Source: Robinsoniella peoriensis (lineage in GTDB: Bacteria > Bacillota > Clostridia > Lachnospirales > Lachnospiraceae). Taken from it: a DNA stretch of 64,000 nt. The notes under the pieces were generated by a model. That model saw only the letters and a program-made list of their open reading frames with translations. It ran no database searches and had not been told where the DNA came from. Shown in pieces: positions 27,478 to 36,442 of the stretch; the first letter of the stretch is position 1; each line of letters begins with the position of its first letter. The position numbers were made by a program, and so were the translations under genes. The DNA is taken from NCBI RefSeq assembly GCF_000797495.1, contig NZ_JTGN01000006.1, positions 241,448 to 305,447 of the forward strand. Reading direction: 5' to 3'.

Positions 27478-29309
27478 GAACTGACCTCCTCCATTTTTAC
27501 TCTTGGTATTTTCAGATATATTCTGGTTCCTTTTCCCACCTCACTTTCCACATGGATTCCATACTCTCTGCCATACAGCATTTTCATACGGGCATTAATA
27601 TTATTTAATCCGATGGAGCTTCCTTTTTCCACCAGGTTAATATCGTTTTTCTCCAGAATCTCATTCACTTTTGCGGCATCCATTCCAACTCCGTTGTCCT
27701 GCACACTGATCCATAAATTGCCCTCCCGCACCTGGGCGCAGACTATAATCTCCTTGTCTCCCCTGGTGTTGCGCAGTCCATGGTTTAAAGCATTCTCTAC
27801 TAATGGCTGTATGGAAATTCTGGGAACTGTATCCTGAAGCACTGTTTCATCTATATCAAAGCTATATTTTACATTATCCCGCATCCTTACATTCATAACA
27901 TAAACATAATTTTTCAGATGCACAATTTCTTTTGCTACCGTAGAAAAGGGATTTTTCATATCCAGGCTGTACCGGAAAATATTAGAAAGGGACTGGCTGA
28001 GTCCACTGACTTCGGGACAATTCTGAATCTGTGCGATACTGCTCATGGTGTCCAGCGTATTGTACAGGAAATGTGGATTGATCTGCGCCTGAAGCGCCTT
28101 GTATTCTGCCCTGTTTAGCAGCAGCTTCGTCTCATACTCCTGGCTGATCAGTACCTCCATCTGATCCAGCATCTCGTTGAAACTCTGTCCCAGAATCCCT
28201 ACCTCATCTTTGTTATGTACATCTACCCGCAAATGGGTTTCTCCGCCTTTGATCCGCTCTATGGTCTGCATCAGCTTATCCAGAGGCTTTGTCAGTCCCC
28301 GGGATACCAGAATCGTCAATATGGCCGCGGCTATAATCATAATCAATGCAATGAAAATCAGATTCTTTGTAAGCGCCTTCTGATTCTGCACCAGCAGTGA
28401 CCTGGGCATGAGAGAATAGGCATCCATGTTATACTTCTTCTGAGGAACCTGGAAAAACACCCGTTTCGATGTTGTTAATAATTTTGCTACATCACTGGAT
28501 GATGTAGTCTGTATCTTGGCGCTGATTTCATTGTAGTATTCCACATCCTTGCCTTCCAGGCTGCCGATACTTACCGCCGGCCTGTCTCCGGATGGCTGAA
28601 TCCACATAAACATGGTTTTATCCGTACTGTACTTTTCCATGATGGAACGGATAACTTTGCTGTCAATATCGCAGACCGCATATCCGATTACATCATTTAA
28701 ATTGCTGTTATTATAAATCTTCAAAACCAACCGAATAATATCCGTTTCCCGGTATTGGTTATAATAACTGGATATCAGCATCGTCGTGTCGTCCGACTCC
28801 ACATACTCTTTCACAACCCCTGCGTTTTGGTTCTCCGCATCCTCATAAATATCCGTCTGATAATTATGCTTGGGCGTAACTGCCCTTCGATAAGTGCTGA
28901 TAATCTCGTGCTGCGGATTGTATAGATACATTGCCACCACTCCATCTGTAGTGGCAAAATGGCTGGTGCCAAAATTATAAGCCAAACGATAATAATCAGT
29001 TCTCAGATTTTCTATTTTCTCTTTATTTTTCAGTCCTTGAATCAAGTCTTTTTCACTGTAAATTTCGATCATATTGCTTTCCATATTTTTTACAAATCCA
29101 TATATTTCGTTCTGCATGTTCTGCAGCGAAGCAAAACTTTCCTCTTTAGCCTGATTATAGATCAGACCTGATGAAGAATTTTCAAACAGGATGGTCTGTA
29201 AAATAAGTGCAAACAAAGTCAATCCCAGGCACAGGATTAATATTTTTACCCTCATCTTAAGATTTAACTCCAATCTTTTTTTCCTTTTTTCTTTGTCATG
29301 GTCTTTCAT
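27450..29309 (-). CDS. YesM-type sensor histidine kinase
   Basis: A 619-residue membrane kinase. A first helix at about 24-44 and a second at about 325-345 bound an extracellular sensor domain of about 280 residues, probably Cache-like. A HAMP domain follows. The phosphoacceptor His lies in 'QINPHFLYNTLDTM', typical of the LytS/YesM group. The ATP-binding part has 'VENALNHGL' and 'VQDNGVGM'. It pairs with the overlapping response regulator, and its sensor domain may contact the orphan binding protein. Such three-part sensors are known for sugar uptake in Firmicutes. Confidence 0.92.
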   Translation of the reverse strand: MKDHDKEKRKKRLELNLKMRVKILILCLGLTLFALILQTILFENSSSGLIYNQAKEESFASLQNMQNEIYGFVKNMESNMIEIYSEKDLIQGLKNKEKIENLRTDYYRLAYNFGTSHFATTDGVVAMYLYNPQHEIISTYRRAVTPKHNYQTDIYEDAENQNAGVVKEYVESDDTTMLISSYYNQYRETDIIRLVLKIYNNSNLNDVIGYAVCDIDSKVIRSIMEKYSTDKTMFMWIQPSGDRPAVSIGSLEGKDVEYYNEISAKIQTTSSSDVAKLLTTSKRVFFQVPQKKYNMDAYSLMPRSLLVQNQKALTKNLIFIALIMIIAAAILTILVSRGLTKPLDKLMQTIERIKGGETHLRVDVHNKDEVGILGQSFNEMLDQMEVLISQEYETKLLLNRAEYKALQAQINPHFLYNTLDTMSSIAQIQNCPEVSGLSQSLSNIFRYSLDMKNPFSTVAKEIVHLKNYVYVMNVRMRDNVKYSFDIDETVLQDTVPRISIQPLVENALNHGLRNTRGDKEIIVCAQVREGNLWISVQDNGVGMDAAKVNEILEKNDINLVEKGSSIGLNNINARMKMLYGREYGIHVESEVGKGTRIYLKIPRVKMEEVSSWMQQPIKS

Positions 29310-29466
29310 ATTTAAATGGTACCTGTCCTTTGCACTGTTATTTTATACCGATGAATTATCATTTAATAAACTGTCCTGTCAACTGTTACCATATTATCAT
29401 ATATTTATAAATTTGCAAATGTCAAACACCTTGTTTTTGTGTAAAAATACTTTTTGATAAAAAATA

Positions 29467-29506
29467 TCCCTTCAATCTGTGTCATATTTCACAACAGACG
29501 AAGGGA
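29467..29506 (-). terminator. Terminator of the riboswitch-nitrogenase-like operon
   Basis: TCCCTTC and GAAGGGA with TCTGT/ACAGA inside form a hairpin after the stop at 29520, followed by TATTTTTTAT on the minus strand. Confidence 0.85.
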
Positions 29507-29519
29507 CATATCTATTCTA

Positions 29520-31160
29520 TTAATCTAAATAATGATTCAAATACTCTGCTCCAGGCCCACCCGCATATTCATAGAAATCTTCTGCAAAAATGCGTCCGCT
29601 GAATATCGGATAGGGTAATGGTATGCGCACAATATCTCCTTGAAATACCTGCAGTAACAAAGGATCTGCAATTACAATGTCTGCCTTTTGTCCACACAAT
29701 TGCCCACACAATTCTTCAGGAGAGGTGAATTGTAACACCTCTTTTGCATATTGGCGGTAAAAGAACTGCATCCCCTGGGTTGGGGCATATGCTGATATTT
29801 GCACATTTGTAAATCCTCTTTCCTTTTGAAGATAATATTTAATTCCATAAGACAGCACAGGTTCACCAATGATCACAACATTTCTGCTGTCCCTACTGAC
29901 TGGACTCTCAGCCTGCTTCATTACCTGTTCCGAATACTGTGTTTTATTTTTGATGGCCCGGATTTTATTTATAAAACTTTCCAGCATCCTTTCACCCACT
30001 GGCATTGCATCCACATATGGTATGTTGTATTTATCTTTCATCCACTGTGCCAGTTTCAATCCTTCCGTACTCACAACCCAAGTCAGAAAAGGGAGTGCGG
30101 CATTACTTTCTGTTTCCTTGTTACTCCAGATCGTAATACTGCATCCAATGTTGTTTAAACTCTCTATTACAGGATTCAGATGTTCTATTTTACCTGTTCC
30201 TAATCTTGAATATCCCAAAATCCAGATGTGGCAGCTGTTCCTTTCATCAGGCGAATGCTTTAAGAGCAGTTTCTGTCCCAGCATAAGCCATGCCTGAGCC
30301 ATTGCCGGGGGCGCTCCCTCAAATCCGTCGCTTGGCAGATATACACAGGGTCTGCCAGATTTTTCAAGTTCTCCGGTTATGCCTCTTACATCCATTCCAA
30401 CCGTTTTAATGACCGCACTTCCCAACAGGCATAAAAGTCCCTTACCGGTAAGTTGATGGACAGCTGCATCTATAAGCTGTTTTTCACATCCCAGACAGAC
30501 GTTGGCATCATGAAATCTGGTGCTTTTCAGGTCATGCATACCGTCTGTTCCATCAGCACTTTCAATACAGCTTTTACATCCTCCGGGTGTAAGCAGTAAA
30601 GTCTCACAGTTCCATTCCTGAAGCAGTGACGCAATGCCGGAAAAATCCGGCGCAGGCGGAGGCAGCGGGATATCTGGCTGCTGCTCTGTATGGACTGCCT
30701 CCTGATTCTTCTCTATCTCCGCCAGGATCCGTCGTAAGGATTCCGCCGGAGGTTTTCTTCTTTTCACCAGCGGGCCCCGGTACAGTATTTTGACCGGAAT
30801 GTTATGTGGATTGGATACTTGTTCCAACTCTTTTTGAAAATCCCATAGAGTCAGAACTTCCATACAGGATGCATAGACAATAACACCCCGTATGCCTTCC
30901 ATTTTCAGCGCCTTCCCGATGCAATTTCTCAGTTTTCTACCCTGCATTCCCATTCCATATTCCCGGGCAGTCACCGGACAGCCAAAAAATTGCTGCAGCT
31001 TTCCCAGCTTGCAGGCCCGAAAATATAGTATCCGTACACAGGCTAAAGAGCCTGCTGCTACCAATGCCAGCCCTTTCTCCTTTAAAATCTGATCCGGAAT
31101 TTTCTGCATATCAGGTGATTCGTCTGTCAGAACAATTTCAATTTCACATTTATTCATCAT
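29520..31160 (-). CDS. Divergent nitrogenase component 1-like protein
   Basis: A 546-residue protein of the nitrogenase component 1 superfamily (NifDK, BchNB, CfbD type), but not a NifD or NifK. Two cysteine-rich segments are visible. The first (30-130) has C41, C50, C61, C80 and C99, the last in 'VIVYASCMEV', where the family has its third cluster Cys. The second (185-280) has CKSC (195-198) and CLGC (222-225), the latter where the family usually has VFGG. The rest (290-545) is Rossmann-like ('VVIIGEPVLSYGIKYYL'). It probably receives electrons from the NifH-like protein encoded just upstream and reduces an unknown substrate. No second subunit gene is present, so it may be a homo-oligomer with both half-sites in one chain. 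Similarity is remote. Confidence 0.7.
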   Translation of the reverse strand: MMNKCEIEIVLTDESPDMQKIPDQILKEKGLALVAAGSLACVRILYFRACKLGKLQQFFGCPVTAREYGMGMQGRKLRNCIGKALKMEGIRGVIVYASCMEVLTLWDFQKELEQVSNPHNIPVKILYRGPLVKRRKPPAESLRRILAEIEKNQEAVHTEQQPDIPLPPPAPDFSGIASLLQEWNCETLLLTPGGCKSCIESADGTDGMHDLKSTRFHDANVCLGCEKQLIDAAVHQLTGKGLLCLLGSAVIKTVGMDVRGITGELEKSGRPCVYLPSDGFEGAPPAMAQAWLMLGQKLLLKHSPDERNSCHIWILGYSRLGTGKIEHLNPVIESLNNIGCSITIWSNKETESNAALPFLTWVVSTEGLKLAQWMKDKYNIPYVDAMPVGERMLESFINKIRAIKNKTQYSEQVMKQAESPVSRDSRNVVIIGEPVLSYGIKYYLQKERGFTNVQISAYAPTQGMQFFYRQYAKEVLQFTSPEELCGQLCGQKADIVIADPLLLQVFQGDIVRIPLPYPIFSGRIFAEDFYEYAGGPGAEYLNHYLD

Positions 31161-31179
31161 CCATTTTCCTTACCGGTGT

Positions 31180-32040
31180 TTAATAGGATGTTCCTTCCCC
31201 AGCCTCATCCCATTCCGATATTTCCTCTCTAAATATCTCCATTCCAAACTGCTCCATTTCCTCTGCATCCAATCCTTGGAAACACCTTACTGCCTTGTGT
31301 CCCGACAGAGCATTTGCAAATTTTTTTAATGCAGCCGTATTCATGCCGTACGGAAATTCCTGCGTAAAGAGCATTCTTTGAAATTCAGCCATCCTCATTT
31401 CGCTGCTCTCCCGGATTGTTACGGTGATCGGTGCTCCGGTTTTTACTGAAAACCTCTCACCGATCCGTATATCCCGTTCATCTTTCACATGATTCAAAAC
31501 CAGGCCGCCCAATAAACTGTTATCCTCTGCTGAATAGCGCCTGATGCCTTTTAAAATATTATTTGCGGCATAAATGGACATATAATCCGGTGAAGTAACA
31601 ATATATACCTGATCCGCATAGTGCTGTCTCATCGGTACTGAGAAGCCGCCGCATACCACATCTCCCAGAACATCGTACACAATGACATCCCATGATTCAT
31701 CCAGGATTCCCATACGTTCCAGTTCATCCATAGCTGCCGTTATTCCAAGTCCTGCACAGCCGCAGCCTGCCTGAGGACCACCTGCCTCCAGACAATGCAC
31801 ACCGTTTACTCCTGCAAACAGCACATCCTCCCGGACTAATAACTCATCTTTCTGATTCAGCTGATCCAAAAGAGTGGGTATCCTCTTCCCTGTCAGACCT
31901 CTTGTGGAATCCGCTTTGGGATCACAGCCTATATGTAATACTTTTTTCCCTTCCAAGGCCAGTACTGCCGATACATTAGAGGCAATCGTTGATTTCCCGA
32001 TACCTCCTTTTCCATAAAATGCAATTCTAATAGTTTTCAT
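31180..32040 (-). CDS. NifH-like [4Fe-4S] reductase ATPase
   Basis: A 286-residue iron-protein homologue (NifH/BchL/CfbC type). The P-loop is 'YGKGGIGKST' (9-18) and the switch region 'GCDPKADST' follows. The two cluster ligands are conserved as Cys95 in 'GCGCAGLG' and Cys130 in 'DVLGDVVCGGF'. The Arg that is ADP-ribosylated in nitrogenase (CAGRG) is Leu here. The protein should hydrolyse ATP and pass single electrons to the component 1-like partner encoded next. The ATG at 32040 is preferred for its GGGGAC site; an in-frame ATG at 32052 is an alternative. It overlaps the transporter ATPase gene, so reduction and import are one transcript. Confidence 0.88.
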   Translation of the reverse strand: MKTIRIAFYGKGGIGKSTIASNVSAVLALEGKKVLHIGCDPKADSTRGLTGKRIPTLLDQLNQKDELLVREDVLFAGVNGVHCLEAGGPQAGCGCAGLGITAAMDELERMGILDESWDVIVYDVLGDVVCGGFSVPMRQHYADQVYIVTSPDYMSIYAANNILKGIRRYSAEDNSLLGGLVLNHVKDERDIRIGERFSVKTGAPITVTIRESSEMRMAEFQRMLFTQEFPYGMNTAALKKFANALSGHKAVRCFQGLDAEEMEQFGMEIFREEISEWDEAGEGTSY

Positions 32041-32884
32041 CTTTGTCCCCATATCTTACTGCAGATTCCCCTGCAATTTTACTGCTTTCCATTTCACTGC
32101 CTTTCTTTTTCCCTGCTACACAGGCTTTCCTTCCAACTTCTTTTATATAAACCATATGGACATCAATATCATACAGACGTTTCAGATTCTCTTCCGTCAT
32201 GATTTCTTCCGTACTTCCCACCTGCAGTCTGCCATCCGTTCCAAGCATACCCACCGCACCTCCTAATAGCAGAACGTGATCGGGCATATGGCTTGTAATA
32301 ATGACACTATAACCTTTCTGTGCTAATCTTTGAATGAGCTGGATCATGCGCAGTTGATTGCCGTAGTCCAAGTGGTTGGTTGGCTCGTCCAGCATGATTA
32401 TATCGGGCTGCTGTACGATTGCCCTGGCAATGATTACCTGCTGCCGTTCCCCTCCGCTTAATTCCGTATAAGGACGTTCTGACAGATGAGTAATCCCCAA
32501 TTCCCCCATCGCTTCCCTGACCAGTTCATAATCCTGTTCCCCTGGCTGTGCACATAATCCAAGGTAGGGTGCCCTACCCATGACGATAAATTCTTCGGTG
32601 GAGTAAGCATATGCCGGGGTATGGGATTGGGGAACGTAGCCGATTGTCTGGGCTATTTTTTTCAGAGAAGAATCAGTGAGATTATGTCCGTTTAATAATA
32701 TTTGTCCTTTTGCCGGACGCAATAAGTTAGCCAGGCAATTCAGAAGAGTGGATTTTCCTGCACCATTCGCTCCCAAAATGGAGAAGATTTCTCCTTTTTG
32801 CAGAGTGAAATTAACATCCTGAAACAGCATCCGGCTATGATCACTATGATAAGAAAATGCAAGGTCTTTTACTTCTAAAATCAT
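32027..32884 (-). CDS. ABC transporter ATPase, FecE/BtuD type
   Basis: A 285-residue ATPase of the iron-siderophore, haem and cobalamin importer family. Walker A is 'GANGAGKST', the signature is 'LSGGERQQ', and Walker B is 'IIMLDEPTNHLD'. The C-terminal 45 residues form a charged tail beyond the usual length. The ATG overlaps the permease stop as ATGA, so translation is coupled. Together with the permease and binding protein it forms one complete importer under the cobalamin riboswitch. Confidence 0.95.
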   Translation of the reverse strand: MILEVKDLAFSYHSDHSRMLFQDVNFTLQKGEIFSILGANGAGKSTLLNCLANLLRPAKGQILLNGHNLTDSSLKKIAQTIGYVPQSHTPAYAYSTEEFIVMGRAPYLGLCAQPGEQDYELVREAMGELGITHLSERPYTELSGGERQQVIIARAIVQQPDIIMLDEPTNHLDYGNQLRMIQLIQRLAQKGYSVIITSHMPDHVLLLGGAVGMLGTDGRLQVGSTEEIMTEENLKRLYDIDVHMVYIKEVGRKACVAGKKKGSEMESSKIAGESAVRYGDKDENY

Positions 32885-33909
32885 GACAGCTTCATCCTTT
32901 GCTTTAATAATAAGTAAAAATAAAACGGCGCTCCAATTAATCCTGTCAAGATAGAAAGCGGCAGCTCTGCACTGGTTAAATTTCTTGCCAGCGTATCAAT
33001 CAACAGCAAAAATATGGCACCCAGTACTGCAGAAACGGGAAGCAGTTTTCTGTTATCAGGCCCCACCAGCATTCTTCCAAAATGTGGAATGACCAGACCT
33101 ATCCATCCGATTGTTCCGCTGATACATACCGCACTGGCTGTAAGAACCGTAGCACAAAATATAACCAGCCCTCTGGATTTTTTAATATTTGTCCCCAGAG
33201 TTTTTGCCTCATCTTCTCCCAGGGAAAGAATATTGATCCTCCAGCGGATCAGCAATAATACCAGCATAGACACAATAATCGCGGGTCCTGCATAAATAAT
33301 ATCCCGCCACACTATGCTGGAAAGACTTCCTAACTGCCAGTGGGTTATGGATGCAAGCTGTGTATCCGGGTCTGCCAGGTATTTTAGCAGCCCTAATACA
33401 GAGTTCATCAGTCCTCCCACAATTACCCCTGCCAGCACCAAAGTCATCATGGAGTTATTCCGGATAAATCTGGGAATTGCAGTGGCCGCCATTACGGCTA
33501 TTATTCCACCTCCAAAAGCAGCTATCTGGATTACCAGTTGATTTGACTGAAACAAAATTGCCAAAGATGCCCCGACACAGGCTCCTGCGGATACGCCCAG
33601 CATATCCGGTGCCACTAATGGATTTTTAAAAACTCCCTGATAAGATGCACCCGATAAGGATAACGCTGCTCCTACAAGAAGCGCCGCCAGGATACGAGGT
33701 AGCCGCAGCGTAAAAACAACTCCTTCCGCCTGCTTCTCCCATGTTTGGGGAATGTCCAGAATCTTTGAAAAAATTATTTTTATAACATCAATTGGAGAGA
33801 TAAAGTATCTCCCCAATCCAATCGCCATTATTGTCAGTGCCAGCAGCAGCAATATCATGAAAGTTAAAATCACCCCATAGGTTTTCTTCTTTTTTATTTT
33901 TGATTCCAT
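32881..33909 (-). CDS. FecCD-family ABC permease
   Basis: A 342-residue permease with about ten membrane helices, of the BtuC/FecCD family. Typical blocks are 'RLPRILAALLVGAALSLSG' and 'GWIGLVIPHFGRMLVG'. As one gene it would act as a homodimer with two copies of the ATPase. The first 35 residues hold a basic tail and first helix. A GGGAGAGG site precedes the ATG. Substrate is not readable from the permease, but the riboswitch ahead of the operon points to a corrinoid or related compound. Confidence 0.95.
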   Translation of the reverse strand: MESKIKKKKTYGVILTFMILLLLALTIMAIGLGRYFISPIDVIKIIFSKILDIPQTWEKQAEGVVFTLRLPRILAALLVGAALSLSGASYQGVFKNPLVAPDMLGVSAGACVGASLAILFQSNQLVIQIAAFGGGIIAVMAATAIPRFIRNNSMMTLVLAGVIVGGLMNSVLGLLKYLADPDTQLASITHWQLGSLSSIVWRDIIYAGPAIIVSMLVLLLIRWRINILSLGEDEAKTLGTNIKKSRGLVIFCATVLTASAVCISGTIGWIGLVIPHFGRMLVGPDNRKLLPVSAVLGAIFLLLIDTLARNLTSAELPLSILTGLIGAPFYFYLLLKQRMKLS

Positions 33910-33927
33910 AAGGTGCCTCTCCCGTTT

Positions 33928-35079
33928 CTATTTTACACTGTCTGCATTAGCCGCGTCACTCATGATCTGTGCCAAGTCCTCATCCGTTAATGTATATTGG
34001 AAATAATTAGTGAAATAATCTTTCACTTCTTGTTCTATATTGATATCCGAGAAAATATCCGGCTGTATTAACGTTGCCAGCCACATCATCATCAGAGGGG
34101 TTTCCACACCGGGAGCATCCCAGCGGTAAATTCCCAGGGGCGTCTTATACACTTTTTTATTGATTACGGCATTTACATTACTCCAGTCCTGACCGTCAAT
34201 CTTATTCTCATATAAATCCTCAGGGACAAAATCATCAAACCAGCTCAATAAAATAATATCCGGGTTGATTTTTATTATTTCTTCCATGGTAATATCAGAG
34301 ATATCGGCTGCCACATTATCTGCTCCTGCCAATTCCAGCGCTTCTTTGATAAAATTATCATTTCCCTGCAGCTTTAATTCGGTATTCCTTAAATACAAAA
34401 CCTTTGGCTTTTCAGCTCCGGCTGTCTTGTCCTGATAAGATTTGATACGGTCATAGGTGTTCCCATAGAGATCAATAAATTCCTGTGCCCTGTCTTCCTT
34501 GCCAAGCAGCTGTCCGATTGCCTTAAAACTATTCTGTAGCTCCTCAACGGTTTCGTTTTTCACCATGACCGGAACTATTCCCAAATCCTTCAGCTGCTTC
34601 GCTTCATCTGTCTGATAATCCCAGATGACTACAGCCTGTACGCCTGCCTTTACCATTTCTTCCATATTGATTGAAAAATCTTTCCCGATACTGGAAGTAT
34701 CCAGTGTGCCGTAATGGCTGTCCAGCTTTTCAAAGAAATTACCGGTATATGCCTTCATAGCTCCTGGATTAATGGAAACCATTCGGTCAGAACTTCCGTC
34801 TATCGCATAGATAACGGACGACCAGGGCAGCGGCGTTACTGCAATTTTTGAAATATCTGCCGGCACCTTTACTACATTTCCTGCCGCATCCGTTACTTCC
34901 CGGACAGCTTCCTCTGCAGCGGTTTCCTGCGCCCCATTCGTTTCACCTGTTTTTGTTCCCTGCCCGCATCCGGCAAACAGTGACATACACATAGCCGCTG
35001 TCAGGATCACAGCCGCTGCCTTTTTACTGATTTTGCCTGTCAGTTTGCTTGTGCTGTTCTTTTGCATTTCCTTCTTCAT
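33928..35079 (-). CDS. Periplasmic-binding-type lipoprotein, BtuF/FepB family
   Basis: A 383-residue binding lipoprotein. The signal peptide ends in the lipobox 'SLFAGCG', predicting lipidation at the Cys near residue 38. The mature part has the two lobes joined by a long helix typical of class III binding proteins, with blocks 'REVTDAAGNVVKVPADISK' and 'INPDIILLSWFDD'. It is the first gene of the riboswitch operon, 18 bp before the permease. It probably binds a corrinoid, haem or siderophore-like ligand. Confidence 0.93.
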   Translation of the reverse strand: MKKEMQKNSTSKLTGKISKKAAAVILTAAMCMSLFAGCGQGTKTGETNGAQETAAEEAVREVTDAAGNVVKVPADISKIAVTPLPWSSVIYAIDGSSDRMVSINPGAMKAYTGNFFEKLDSHYGTLDTSSIGKDFSINMEEMVKAGVQAVVIWDYQTDEAKQLKDLGIVPVMVKNETVEELQNSFKAIGQLLGKEDRAQEFIDLYGNTYDRIKSYQDKTAGAEKPKVLYLRNTELKLQGNDNFIKEALELAGADNVAADISDITMEEIIKINPDIILLSWFDDFVPEDLYENKIDGQDWSNVNAVINKKVYKTPLGIYRWDAPGVETPLMMMWLATLIQPDIFSDINIEQEVKDYFTNYFQYTLTDEDLAQIMSDAANADSVK

Positions 35080-35102
35080 GTTCTTATCCTCACTTTTCTA
35101 AA

Positions 35103-35137
35103 TTAAAAAAATCCTTTTCCGAACATCAGAAAAGGAT
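35103..35137 (-). terminator. Expression-platform terminator of the cobalamin riboswitch
   Basis: ATCCTTTTCTGA and a matching GGAAAAGGAT form a hairpin followed by TTTTTTT on the minus strand, between aptamer and first gene. This fits transcriptional shut-off on ligand binding. Confidence 0.8.
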
Positions 35138-35189
35138 ATGCAAAAAAGAGAGGTACTCCCCTTTGCTATACCCTCATTCAATGTTTCGT

Positions 35190-35345
35190 TAAATAAAGGG
35201 TTCCGGCAAAATATTCAAGTATCCTGGCTCGACTTCACTGCTGCAACAGACTTCCCGGAGTTTCCTCCAGTGTCATTTTTGTTACAGCTCCGTCCTACAG
35301 TGGCGGCACCGCGCCGGCTTCAGACCGGCTTCCATAAAATATTCT
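35190..35345 (-). promoter_or_regulatory. Cobalamin riboswitch
   Basis: On the minus strand the conserved blocks occur in order: GCCGCCACTGT (35297-35307), GACACTGG, AACTCCGGGAAG, and the B12-box-like GAGCCAGGATACTTG (35216-35230). Stems at both ends are visible (GAAGCCGG / CCGGC). The aptamer lies upstream of the BtuF-like gene and is followed by a terminator. It should lower expression of the importer and NifH-like operon when cobalamin is plentiful. The exact ligand class is not certain. Confidence 0.85.
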
Positions 35346-35464
35346 GCTTAAACTATTTTTAATATAACATATCAACTTTATTAATACAACCGCTTATCTA
35401 AAAGTATTTTTCTATTGCCTGCTATCAATTTTTTTGATAGTATAAACCAAAGGAGGATACGGTC

Positions 35465-36442
35465 ATGACCTTACAGAACTTAAAATATATTATTGAAATA
35501 TCTAATTACCAGTCATTTTCAAAAGCCGCTCAGGTATTGTTTGTCTCCCAATCCACACTTTCTACAGCCGTAAAAGAAATAGAACAGGATCTGGGGATTA
35601 CACTGTTTCACCGCACCAACCGCGGCATAACCCTGACTTATGACGGAGAAGATTTTATCCGGTATGCAAAGGAAATCGTTGGACAGACACAGTATCTGGA
35701 ACAGCGCTATCGAGCCAGAAATTCTATCCCAATGCGCTTTTCTGTATCCTCCCAGCATCTTCCTTTCGCTATTCGGGCATTTACCCGGTTTTTATCAGAA
35801 CTGGATTTTAGTACCTATGATATGGCTATACGGGAATGTGATACAAATTCCGTGATCCATGATGTTTCCAGCAGCAAAAGCGAACTGGGCATTTTGGCAA
35901 TACAGGAATCCAACCTTCGTACACTTCAGACATTATTAACTTCCTATGATATTGAGTTCCATGAAATTGCCCTGATGCAGAATTACGTATTCTTCCGTAA
36001 CGGCCATCCCCTTTCCGGAAAATCCCGGATCACATTAAAAGACCTGGAGGATTTCCCTTTTGTCACCTATGATCAGGAGACAAAAACCTCACACTTCACA
36101 GAAGAGCCTTTATTTTTTAACATTTTGAATAAAAATGTCCATGTCTGTGACCGCTGTACTAAGATTGCCTTGGTGCGAAAAACGGATTGTTTCAGCATCG
36201 GACCCGATTTAACCAACAGCAATGCCGATACTTTCCACAAAGGCATGGGCGAAATCCTTGCCAAACCGCTCCAGGAGGAAATTAGCAGGCTGCATCTTGG
36301 CTACATCAAGAAAAAAGGTCATAACAAAACCACTCTGGGAGAAAAATATCTGGATTTTCTGCTAGAAGATGTAGCACTGATTCAGAATGCGTCTGTGAAA
36401 CTGACAGACCAAATTTCCCCGGTTAAATCCTCAGATACATAA
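35465..36442 (+). CDS. LysR-family transcriptional regulator
   Basis: A 325-residue regulator. The N-terminal winged helix (1-65) has the standard pattern 'SFSKAAQVLFVSQSTLS' and 'LFHRTNRGITLT'. The remainder is a periplasmic-binding-like effector domain with low conservation. It is divergent from the riboswitch operon, with the riboswitch in the shared 385-bp gap, so it may act on that operon or on itself. AAAGGAGG precedes the ATG. Its last 12 bp overlap the end of the convergent HD-GYP gene. Confidence 0.9.
   Translation: MTLQNLKYIIEISNYQSFSKAAQVLFVSQSTLSTAVKEIEQDLGITLFHRTNRGITLTYDGEDFIRYAKEIVGQTQYLEQRYRARNSIPMRFSVSSQHLPFAIRAFTRFLSELDFSTYDMAIRECDTNSVIHDVSSSKSELGILAIQESNLRTLQTLLTSYDIEFHEIALMQNYVFFRNGHPLSGKSRITLKDLEDFPFVTYDQETKTSHFTEEPLFFNILNKNVHVCDRCTKIALVRKTDCFSIGPDLTNSNADTFHKGMGEILAKPLQEEISRLHLGYIKKKGHNKTTLGEKYLDFLLEDVALIQNASVKLTDQISPVKSSDT

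Noticed and set aside
29520..32040. Nitrogen fixation (nifHDK) genes
   Set aside because: Only one component 1-like protein is present; cofactor genes (nifE, nifN, nifB) and NifDK cluster residues are missing, and the operon is tied to a cobalamin riboswitch.
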